A stretch of 64,000 bases of DNA from Phascolomyces articulosus. Taxonomy: Eukaryota; Mucoromycota; Mucoromycetes; Mucorales; Lichtheimiaceae. The stretch is taken from the NCBI GenBank assembly GCA_025677815.1, contig JAIXMP010000004.1, positions 1,116,001-1,180,000 of the forward strand, written 5' to 3'. Positions within the stretch are counted from its first letter, which is position 1. Each line of letters starts with the position of its first letter. Positions 50,134 through 59,855 of this stretch are shown here, in pieces. The notes under the pieces were generated by a model that searched no databases, had not been told where the DNA came from, and saw only the letters and a program-made list of their open reading frames with translations. Both the position numbers and the translations under genes were made by a program.

Positions 50134-50710
50134 TAATCCATCATTTCCTTCTTTTCTCTTCATATACATATACAATTTATATTTAGTTCATAGTAATAGT
50201 GATCCTTCCTTCTTCCCTTCCAACTTTTAATAACTCCGTGTCTTTTTTTATTATTATCTCTTTCTACCTCTAATTGTCTATTTGTTTCATTACAAGTAGT
50301 CTACTACACACACACACATATATATATATATATAATTCTTGAATGATGAATTTCTACCTATAAATATATATTTTTTCTATACATATGGTACATAATTGTA
50401 TTTTTTTTATTAACAGCTATAGATTTTTGTGTTCGAGGTTTTGTGGGTGTCGTTATTTGGAAAGTACAGCAACAAAACAATGCTGTTCCAAAAACGGAAG
50501 TCGCTGTATATTTAGTATTATAAAAACTAAGTGTGGTACCATTTGTTGGGAATTCTGGCACTTAGACCTTTTGTATTTCGATCAGAAATGTTTGCGAATT
50601 ACAGTTTGGCTTTTCTCTGACCCAAAATATTAGCGAGGTGAGAAGTAGTTCAATTTAATAGTGATTACAAAGTAATTCTACAAATCAATAAGACACACTT
50701 GTCTTCTCTT
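50134..50710. other. Intergenic with one coding-like exon fragment
   Basis: At 50418-50524, after a TTAACAG, the plus strand reads CVRGFVGVVIWKVQQQNN and ends at a TAA. No start or upstream exon is evident. It may be part of a relic. The rest is AC/TA-repeat-rich DNA. Confidence 0.35.
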
Positions 50711-51205
50711 TCGCTTCCAAATGAACACCGTTAGTTGCCTCTCCAAAAGCAATTTACCAAGTAACATGACAATATCTTGAGCATATTTACCTCAAGAAAT
50801 TTGGCAAATTCAACATGGATTCGCTGCAAAGTGACTATTTGATCCACTAGCTTAGCACCTACAAACACATTGTTGTATTGGTATAATTTATAGAAATACC
50901 ATCTATACTCTGTTATGTTTTACACAAATATAAGATAATCTAGTTAAACTTTCCCACCTTTGTTAAGGTCAACGTGTAAAAGTCATTAAATAGACCAAAA
51001 TTGATGCGCATATATTTCAGGTCCTGATAAATTCAGAAAAAAAATACATATAATCGACCATAGAATACTTCCACCATCAATAGAAATTAATTCGTTTGAA
51101 CTCGTTTGCAGCAAGGTTGATGCATTGAAGGTTTTCCTTTGAGGTGGCTATAAAACTCATATCGCTTTTCATGCCAAAAACATCTCGTCCGTTTCCACAC
51201 TTTTG
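50711..51205 (-). pseudogene. Relic D: fragments of a multi-exon gene
   Basis: Minus-strand exon-like pieces occur in order: 51205-51077 reads CGNGRDVFGMKSDMSF and NLQCINLAANEFKRINF, then a stop; 51024-50958 reads DLKYMRINFGLFNDFYTL after a CAG acceptor; 50860-50790 reads KLVDQIVTLQRIHVEFAKF and ends at GTAAAT; 50785-50711 reads AQDIVMLLGKLLLERQLTVF. The pieces cannot be spliced into one frame (phase mismatch and in-frame stop). The style (short exons, HVEFAKFLE-like helix) is that of lineage-specific mucoromycete families. No function recognised. Confidence 0.5.
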
Positions 51206-51686
51206 CTAGAGTCCGATATAGTTTCGCCTCTACATTTAATCAATCATTAGAATGGCTTTTAAATTAAAAGCTATAGATTAATTCAGTACATTTACATTCG
51301 AAGTTCAATCGCCTGAAAAAAAATCTATGTCATATCGACTACTGAAGAAAAAAGTCCAAATATGAACCATTGAAGATTGTAAAGGCAATAATTTACACCA
51401 TTCCTACAACTACTTTAGTAGATACATTAATATATCGGGAGTATTGTTTGCTTTTTATATATAAACTTGGAATGAGTCCTGTCTATTAAGCTGGATAGGA
51501 TGGAATTATATCAGACTAGAATTTCACACTATAAATGGGATAAAACCTCATTGGCCTACGTCACTTTTTCTAAGTGGAGACGGTCCGTCCGGGGGTGAGT
51601 TCGTAAAAAATTTCGATTCTTATTTTTTAACCAACTACGACAAACACCCCTCTCTTTTTTTTCTTACTCTATCTCCATTATCAAAC
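51206..51686 (+). promoter_or_regulatory. COX12 upstream region with CCAAT box and CRE-like site
   Basis: An inverted CCAAT (ATTGG, 51550-51554) is directly followed by TACGTCA (51557-51563), a CRE/ATF-type site, about 125-137 bp before the ATG. A GC-rich CGGTCCGTCCGG follows at about 51581-51592. CCAAT boxes bound by the HAP complex are typical for respiratory-chain genes. The remaining 300 bp are plain AT-rich. Confidence 0.45.
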
Positions 51687-52388
51687 ATGTCTGACTCTGC
51701 TGACGTTAAGTTGACCACTGGTAAGTTATTCTTGTTATTTCATATAACACGCGTTTTATTTTTGAGAATGGTGGATTAAAAAGAAAGAAAAATACTAAAT
51801 ATTTTATTCATCTAATGAAAATAGCTGGTTTCGACGCTCGGTGAGTTTTTTTAAGCCTCTTCCCAATGACACGATTCTATGTTTAGATAAAAATAATATT
51901 CATATTCATTAACCCATTTTATTTTATTTTATTTTATCACGCTACTTTTATTACTCGACCACGATTTTCAATATTACAACAGTTTCCCCAACACCAACCA
52001 AACCAAGCAGTATGTATCATTATTTTCTTTATATATCCCTCGATGAAGAGAACTTCATTTTAAATCTGAGAAAAAAACACGCGCTAATCTATTTGAATTT
52101 TTTAGCTGCTGGCAAAACTACGTCGATTACTTCAAGTGCATCGACGCTCGTGGTGAAGACTTTGCTCCCTGCAAGCAATTCTACAGAGCCTACCACAGCT
52201 TGTGCCCTAACGAATGGGTAAGTTTATTATCGGAGAGAGAGGGTTTGGTTATCAATTGGAAAGGGAATTAAACACGCCACTTTTTTTTGTATATATGAAT
52301 ACTGACTTTACTTTTATATAAAAAATAGATTGAAAAGTGGGACACCCAACGAGAGGAAGGCACCAACCCCTCCAACTTCAAAGTTTAG
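51687..52388 (+). CDS. COX12: Cytochrome c oxidase subunit VIb (Cox12)
   Basis: Five small exons, 51687-51720, 51835-51850 (16 nt), 51983-52009, 52106-52217 and 52329-52388, give exactly 82 residues, the family length. The protein sits on the intermembrane-space side of complex IV and contacts the dimer interface and cytochrome c site. Family hallmarks: GFDARFPNTNQTKHCWQNY, YFKCIDARGEDFAPC, and FYRAYHSLCPNEW then KWDTQREEGTNPSNF. The twin CX9C/CX10C arrangement (Cys at HCWQ, KCI, PCK, LCP) is complete, as required for Mia40-dependent import. Five exons for 82 codons is a striking intron density. Identification is secure. Confidence 0.96.
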
Positions 52389-53120
52389 ATTTCTTTTATT
52401 ATGATTAATGAAATGAAAGAAGAAAACGAAAAATATTAGCCTTTCCATTTTTTACTTTGTGCGTTCGATATTTATATATACATATATATTGCATGAATCA
52501 TCATTATCCCCACTATTCTCTTTTTTTTTCGTTTTTTTGTGTTTTAATGATTTTTTGTTTGGATTTGATGGTGAACAACAAAAAAAAAGCTTACACGGTA
52601 TTAAATATTTGTTTATATATCTTTTATATACATTCTTCTTATTCTATATATGCTCAAGTGAAAATTGGTTGGAACAAGATAAGGAAAGAAGGAATTAAAG
52701 ATAGAAAGCGCCTGTCGTGGACTAGTTGATCAGTGGTTGAAAGCTCTACATCTTTCGACATTCTCATCATTAAATGTGAATAAAACGAGTAGCCTATTTC
52801 ACGATTGGTTGATAGTAATAATATAGAACCTAGATCAAATTGAGTAAAACATATTGGTGTGTGTAAAATAGTATTTTCTGAATTCTACGGCCATGCAGCA
52901 TATCTTGTCATGTCAATAAAAAAAAAGATAAGGTGGGGAAAATGCCAATCCATTTGCTGTATGCCGTTTAAGGGAAAGACTCTAAACATCAAATGAGACA
53001 TATAGATAAACATTCTGCCTACATGAAACTTCATTCATCCTTCAGAACCTTCGCATAGAAATGAGCGAATAGCCAATATAATACATGATTTTTGTTTAAT
53101 TCCGGATACAAAGTCCCGGA
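52389..53120. other. Intergenic downstream of COX12
   Basis: AT-rich; overlapping plus-strand frames at 52457-52729 are Y/F/I-rich and have no support. Nothing called. Confidence 0.5.
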
Positions 53121-53483
53121 TTATTCGTATAGAAGTAACAAAGTTTTCATATGTAAGGAGCAGCTTTTTCCGTTTACAGAGGCGTTAGATTTTCGTTTAT
53201 AAAAACCAGTATTATTCACATAATGCTTAAAATTATTCGCTTAAAATGAGGAAGATTTTTCACATATATATGATGAGCTTTTTCGTGTATGAAACGCAAA
53301 TCTGTTTGCATATGAGCACTGATGTTGTTCATATGTAAGTAAAATAAGTTTCATGTGCGAGGAGCAGATTTTTTCACAAAAGAGGACCATTGTATTTCGT
53401 GATTGAAAGTTCATGTTTTCCGTTTTTGACAGTGGTACGAATTCGTATTTAAGCAGCGGAGTTCTTCATAACTGAATAGAGAG
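53121..53483 (+). repeat. Degenerate 21-25 bp tandem array, about 15 units
   Basis: The stretch can be broken into successive units of about 21-25 bp with a loose consensus TTTTTCRTATATGAGGAGCAG. Clear units include TTTTCATATGTAAGGAGCAG (53144), TTTTTCACATATATATGATG, TTTTTCGTGTATGAAACGC, TTGTTCATATGTAAGTAAA and TTTCATGTGCGAGGAGCAG. Identity between units is moderate, so the array is old or under weak constraint. No frame runs through it. Confidence 0.6.
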
Positions 53484-53485
53484 TT

Positions 53486-55030
53486 TTGAATCAACTGAAA
53501 AACATTCATAATTTCGACATAGCAGTAGTCAAAAACTATCCCGCCATCATTAGAAAAAATGCTCATATTGAACTTTCTGACGACTTAACAGCATTTACCA
53601 AAGTTCTATTGAAATCAAGTACACAAATGAAAAGAATTACAGCATTAAAAAGAGACTTAAAAGGTATATCATATAAAGGAAATTAATTCATGGGTCGTAT
53701 AGATGTAATTTATAATATGTATTGACATTTGGTTTCCCTTTCTCCTTTATAGTTTGCAGATGTAACCAAGTGATCACACACTTTTGACACCAAAAAAGTT
53801 TGAATCAGGCTGTCCATAATGAAAGAAATATTACTGAGGTTTGTTCTTTTTTATTATTATTATTTTTGTTGTGTTTCTTGTGTCGTGTTTTGATACACTT
53901 TTGTCATGCTTAATAATTTATTAAATTTATTATTATTAGACAAGACTCGTAACTGACACCCTTAATAAAGAAACCAATAGATTAAACAGAAGTTTAAGTG
54001 TAAATTAAAACAATGGTGAAAGTAATTCTAATATTTCCAATGTTGATGATGAGCTTAGTCGTGGAAACGATGATATCCTTAAGGAGCAACTTGGAATTGA
54101 CAACAACAGTGATGATGGCGACGTGGCGACTGATTATTTGAAAGAATCGCAGTCAAGCATTGATAATGGAGACTTGGCATGTCATGAACGTTTTTGTTGG
54201 GCTTTTAAATTGGTAAGCGCATTTGAAAGGTTATTGTTATAATTTCGGGCATATATAGTAGTCTAATGTCGAGTTCATTTTATGCTGGAGCTTGAAACAC
54301 CATTATGAGCCATCAAGTGAAATAATTGATTCTATGCGTTCCTTGTACAAAACTAATATGGATAATTTAAATCGTATCTCTATTTCATTCATGGAAGGAT
54401 GGAGTGATGCTGATGAATTACTCGAGTGTCGTTTCTGTCTTTGCGTTGTCTGGCAGTGACGTCATGCCAGGAGCACGAATAATTCTTTACAACAATCAAC
54501 AAATATAAAAGGACAAGAGCAGTGATTCACCAGGTCAAAAAGCTAAAGATTTATTTTTACAAAAACATAGCCTTTATATAAGGCTATGTAGTGGCGCAGC
54601 AAGGGTAACACCTAATACTAAAATATACTACGACACGAGCGAATACTAAGGTAATATTTTTTTTAGCGTTTACCATGAATGTATTTTTGGTACTGACAAT
54701 GCATTATAATATATTATCATTGTCTGGAATAGTTGACCTTGCTCATGGTTGGGTTGTTCATTACATGGAGAAAGCATTTTCGAGAACTCGTTGGAAACAT
54801 TTATCTGAAGGATCCACAATAAAACTGGCGTGCTTAGCATCTCTATCTAATGAAGTATTTGACATTGTAATTGATGTAAGTAACGAATGGGAATACGAAC
54901 GTGTTCGTTGTGTAATACATATACTAAGTAGACATTGTTTGATATATAGGTATTGAAAAAACCACCTCCTGATTGCCCCCGACCTCCCGAGCACGAGGCA
55001 CTTTTATATTTGGCAAAGAAAAAAAACTGA
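53486..55030 (+). pseudogene. Multi-exon lineage-specific gene with disabling stops
   Basis: Exon-like blocks appear in order. 53486-53661: NFDIAVVKNYPAII...KRITALKRDLK, then a GTATAT donor. 53940-54210: TRLVTDTLNKETNRLNR, then an in-frame TAA at about 54006, then an acidic VDDELSRGNDDILKEQLG block ending CHERFCWAFKL at GTAAGC. 54262-54461: NVEFILCWSLKHHYEPSSE...SFMEGWSDADELLECR, ending at a stop. 54715-54875: SGIVDLAHGWVVHYMEKAF...LACLASLSNEVFDIVID. 54950-55030: VLKKPPPDCPRPPEHEALL, then TGA. The last intron (54876-54949) is intact, but stops and frame breaks upstream prevent a full product. It is clearly a former protein gene; the family is not recognised. Confidence 0.6.
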
Positions 55031-56145
55031 ATAACGACAGATCCACATCATTCTCAAGAATTACAAATCATTGATATACTCGAGTTCTTGTAATTAGTTG
55101 CATTATCTATTTATTGTTATAGTATGAGCCGTCTCTAACCCGAGTACTTGTCATTTGTTCATCATAGAATTCAAAACATCATTCGCAAGCCTACTTCAGA
55201 GCACAGAACGAAGTTCTTTCATTGATTATTAGGAAAAAAGCCAGTCTAATTACATCATATAAAACTTGTAAATTTGTGTGTCAAGGATGGCTGCATAAAA
55301 TAGATATGCAATGAGTATAAATAAACACCAAACGCTTTAAAGCATTGATTGTCACTATTCCCCCTTTGTAGAGAGGCATCAGACATCATGCATATAATAA
55401 TATATCAACATACACAAATTTACGGAAGTCGGCCATTTTGTTATCCTTGATAGAGAGGAAAGAAATTAAGATCTTGTTACATTAACAATTGTTGTATGTA
55501 GAAATATATAGAAGCATATAATAATAGTTTGGTTAAACAAAGAGGTTTACACTATAAGCATATTTTTGTATAAATAAATGAAATGGTCTTTCTTTTTTGT
55601 ATTTGACGCCCAATTTACACTTTCCTTTGTTCATTGAATTCCACATAAATCCTCTAATAAAAAAAAGATAAGAGAGTTCACTAAACAAAAATGCAAGCCA
55701 GCAGGTCACTTTCACATACTTTTTTTTTTGTGAGGCGTAATGCCTACTCCATGATCACTAATGTTGCATTACGCATGCATATATATAATATGGAGAAATA
55801 TCATCATCACTATTTAGCACCTTTTTTTATTAGGTTATACAATCATGAATAAAAGGAAAACAAAACTGGGTATAAAAAGAAGAAATAGGGTCAACGCTTT
55901 TATATTTCTTTTTTATTCTGCTACAGAAAATAAAAAAAAAGACTTTGGTTAGATAAAGTATTTAGCACAAGACGGCAAATAAATAATCATACCAGGTGTT
56001 TCAAAAGCCATTTTCTCTTGCCTTAAAACGTTTTGGTATAAATAGCCAGCATTCTTCGTTTTTTAACGTTACAAATTTACATAAACTATTGCTCCCCACT
56101 TTTGTTTCTTTTAATATTTATGTGTACAATGAAAATAGGAATTAT
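55031..56145. other. Intergenic between the pseudogene and the MFS gene
   Basis: About 1.1 kb of AT-rich DNA; no gene accepted. The frame upstream of 56146 that is continuous with the MFS gene begins at a GTG and contains no ATG, so it was excluded. Confidence 0.5.
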
Positions 56146-58767
56146 ATGTCAATACGTAATCTTGATAATGGGCATAAAACCCAACTATCAAGTGTTTCAA
56201 CATCAAGGAACGATCAACGACAAATTGAAGCTAAGGATAGTCACCATCAAGAAGATCTCACTCATTATGTCCAAGAAACAATAGAAGAGGACAATATTCC
56301 TGCTGAAGATAATGTAGGACGACTGTCAAATTCCCCGTACAAAACAGATGTTATGGACGGAAAACAAGCATGGGGCTTCTTTGTGTCTCTTTTGTTTACG
56401 GTCATCTTTACAGGCTTGCAGACGATGTGGTATGTGAATCATTATCTTACTATTCATCAGGTCAACAAGACACTACATAAATTCATTTATCTTTTTAACT
56501 TAAAGCTTCTAATGTTTTTATATTAAATCCGTGCTACTTATAGGGGTACTATTTCAAAATATCAGCTTTATCATCATTTATTAGAAACTGTATAAATATG
56601 GGGATATATGACCGTACTACTATTTTTTTTTAGGAGTAATGCAAGATTATTATATTAGGAACAATACATTCCCTGACTCAGATTTAGTAATGCGTTTGAC
56701 ATATGTTGGGACATTGTTTTATGCATTCTTGGGCGTAGGTGTGTTCATTGGAAGTATTTCATATTCAATATTCGGGCTTAGGTTTATACACACCCTTGCA
56801 ATTGTTCTTTTTGTAAGCGGTTTGATCCTTGCATCGTTTTCCAATTCAGTAAGTGATTATAATGGATTGCATGTTATTCAGTCGAGTAGTTTTTTACTTC
56901 TTTATTGAGCTAAAGGGCATAATATATTTTATCATCATGCTTTATAGATATGGCAACTTTATATCACCTTTGGGTTTATGTCTGGAACTGGTTCTGCGTT
57001 TATTATTACTGTGAGTAATTGTGGCATTTTTTTTATATATAATAAACCATCATCTTTTATCTTTTACAGCTGTTTTTAACAGTTAGTGTAAATGTAACAC
57101 ATATATAGATTGGGTATCGCTTGATACCACAATGGTTTATAAAGTATCGTAGTACAGCAACCGGTAATTTTATATTGTTTAATATCCTGCCATGAAAACC
57201 TTTATATAAATCTTGTTATACCAAAAAAAAAAAAAAATAACAACTAACTATTATTGCTAAATTCATAAAATTAATAGGCCTTTTAATTTCAGGAATACCA
57301 TTCAGTGGAGTAGTATATCCATTACTTGTAAACAAATTGAACGTTACGTTTGGGACTCCATGGTAATAATTATGCATAAAAAACAGAATCAAGCGTATCA
57401 TTTTATGAACTCAATACGTTGATAGTTTCTTTCTATTACAACAATAATAATTCTCTATTGCTATAGGTCATATCGGATACCTGCATTCATGTTCCTTATA
57501 GCTGCATTGGCTACTTACCCATTTATCAAAGAACCAAAAGATATCCATAATGACAATAAACAGGACGAAGAGGAAAATATACCAAAAGCATCAAGGGAGA
57601 AAAAATTACCCGGAAAAAAGAAGCAAGACACTCGGCAGCTGTTTCGAGATATACTTGACGTTAGTGTGCTAAAAAACTTCAACTTTTTACTTTGGTGCAC
57701 CGCCACCATGATTTATTACTATTCCTCGATAATAGTGACTATATTTGTTCCTTGTAAGTAATTTGATGGCAGGTATCTATTATAGCTATTGTGATCCACT
57801 TAGTTATAAAGAGTATATAGTAGTATTGGGTGAATTCTATATATCATTTTTTTTCTTATGATAAATGAATCTAACTGATTATATTGTAATTATATAGCTT
57901 CTGCCACGGCAATTGGGCTTTCTGATGAACAAGGGGCTCTTGGATCCACGATTTTATTCGCAACAGGTACAATAGGTGCTTTCGGATGTGGGTAAGATTA
58001 TACATATATCATTGGAAATATTTACATTCAATAATGCATCATGTTTATTGCGTAGTAATTGCTATTGTATTGTATATATTATTTTAAACGATCCAAAAAA
58101 AAGTATACTAGCGGATAAGATTGGACCATTCAATTCGTTTATTGTATGTATGACTACCGCTGCTTTAGGAGTGCTAATCATCTGGATATTTTCTCATTGC
58201 GTCGCTACTTTTTTCCTCTTTGTCATTATTTATGGTTTAGTTTACCAATCCTTCTTTCCAATCAGTAAGTAACGTTCCTTTTCTATTATTATTATTATGA
58301 AATAATATAATTGCCAAAAAAAGAGGGGATGAAAATATGATGATTATAATATTAAGCAAATGATTCCATTGAATGTCGTTTATAAAACAATGAGAAAAAA
58401 GAGGTAATCCTGAAATATTACTAAGTATACAATACACATGTTATTTTTCTCGTAGCGGCGTCAGCTCTAATTGCTATCGTTGGAATCGAACGCTACCCGG
58501 CTGGTAAGTAATTAACTAATTACATTTACGATTTATTTACTATCTCACTGACTATTTCCAAAAAAAAAAGCGATAGGATATCGTACACTTGCTGGTGCTG
58601 GTAGTGCATTGGGTCCTTTTATTGCTATTTATTTAGATTCTCTTTATACCAATATGGAGCCATACTTCTATTGTAAGATATTTGCTGGATCTGGCTTTGC
58701 TCTATGTGTATTGCTTGCACTTGTTATCAAGTTTAGGTTATCATCGAAACCACTGGCGGTTATTTGA
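56146..58767 (+). CDS. MFS transporter, monocarboxylate-transporter (Mch) type, with a frame problem after exon 1
   Basis: Exons: 56146-56429 (or 56460), 56634-56848, 56948-57010, 57109-57163, 57278-57362, 57467-57753, 57898-57991, 58104-58264, 58456-58503, 58577-58767. A disordered N-terminus of about 65 residues precedes twelve expected membrane segments: AWGFFVSLLFTVIFTGLQ, GVMQDYYIRNNTFP, MRLTYVGTLFYAFLGVGVF, GFMSGTGSAFIIT, GIPFSGVVYPLL, a hydrophilic central loop (KKLPGKKKQDT), SATAIGLSDEQGALGSTI, LADKIGPFNSF (the conserved loop D-x-x-G-P) and RTLAGAGSALGPFIAI. These fit the MCT/Mch group, proton-linked or orphan carboxylate carriers of the plasma membrane. The junction between exons 1 and 2 does not keep frame with any canonical GT donor, so this copy may be disabled or the sequence may carry an error. 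All later junctions keep frame. Confidence 0.75.
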
Positions 58768-59503
58768 TAAATAGATAATAGCAACAATTTAATCATAGAT
58801 ATAATAATATGATTTTGTAACAAAAAATATTACTGAGTTCATAGAAAAGTATTACGTACCGTTTTGATTTTCTTTAAGGAAGGGACGATATTGATTATAT
58901 AGTAATGTTCAAAAATTAAATTGTTGCTTTAAGCTTTATTATAATAACCATGTTAAATAGTGAAAATCAGGATGCTGAATAACCAATCGAAGCTATTAAC
59001 GATAAATCAAGGTGAAAATCAATAAAATTTAGAAGTAAATCTGTTTTCCATATTGCGTGTGTTGAGATAGTAACCTCTACAGACACTTTAATAACGTTTT
59101 ATCACTCTTATTTTAAACGTCACTAGAGTGATTTGTTGTAAAAAGGATTACAATTGTTTCTTGACATTTATAATGTTTGCCGATGCTTTCAGGGGGATTT
59201 CATTTCTGTGATTCAAATGGATCTACGAAATTTATTCTGTTCCATCATTAGCAATTATAATGGTTATTCTATTTTTGTTAGTATATTTATTGAAATGGAA
59301 TGATATTATATATTCTTTGTTGCATCTAACTTCCAGTACATTGGTATTTCGATTCTTTTTTGAAAGAAGAGGGATATTCCTGAATTGAATGGGTGGTTTC
59401 TGCATTAAAATAGTGGGGAACTAATTACCGGATTTGGGTATAGTTAGTGTGAGTGACAGAAACGTGGAAACGAAAAAGATGGAAAAGAAAGGATGAAGAA
59501 AGA
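58768..59503. other. Intergenic, AT-rich
   Basis: No coding or RNA feature seen downstream of the MFS gene up to relic E. Confidence 0.45.
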
Positions 59504-59855
59504 TTAGTGAGCTCGCTTTTTTTTTCTAGTAATTTTACGATTATTTTTTATCAAATGGTAGTCGACAATCTCAATAAATTGGTCATCATCTCTATGTAGG
59601 TCAGTATATTATCCAGTAGTCCAGATAAATCCTTTAATGTCCATCGGTTTCGTCAATTCTTGACCAACTAATAATCGTTTAGCAGCTTTAGTATTGTCGC
59701 TTGTCAACGCTGCTTTAACTTTGATAAGCTGGTAACATGACGTAGTGTGTATTCTCTTGATTATTGTAGTCACTCTTATTTTATGTACCTCGGTGTACAG
59801 AAGATTAAAGATATTTTCTCCAATCTGAAGTTCCCCGATTCATCATGTGAGATTA
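59504..59855 (-). pseudogene. Relic E: C-terminal exons of a decayed gene
   Basis: On the minus strand, after a TTACCAG acceptor at 59729, one frame runs KVKAALTSDNTKAAKRLLVG, KPMDIKGFIWTTG, then a TAA, then continues in the same frame YTDLHRDDDQFIEIVDYH and ends KKKRAH-stop at 59504. A further piece at about 59853-59797 reads DESGNFRLEKISLIFCTP and stops at a GTACAT donor, but its phase does not match. One internal stop plus a phase mismatch argue for decay. Family not recognised; composition resembles the other lineage-specific relics. Confidence 0.5.

Noticed and set aside
50385..50633. 82-codon plus-strand frame with many Cys residues
   Set aside because: Its frame conflicts with a more natural exon-like reading (GFVGVVIWKVQQQNN) over the same bases and shows no domain.
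55996..56145. N-terminal extension of the MFS transporter
   Set aside because: The open frame starts at GTG and holds no ATG before 56146.
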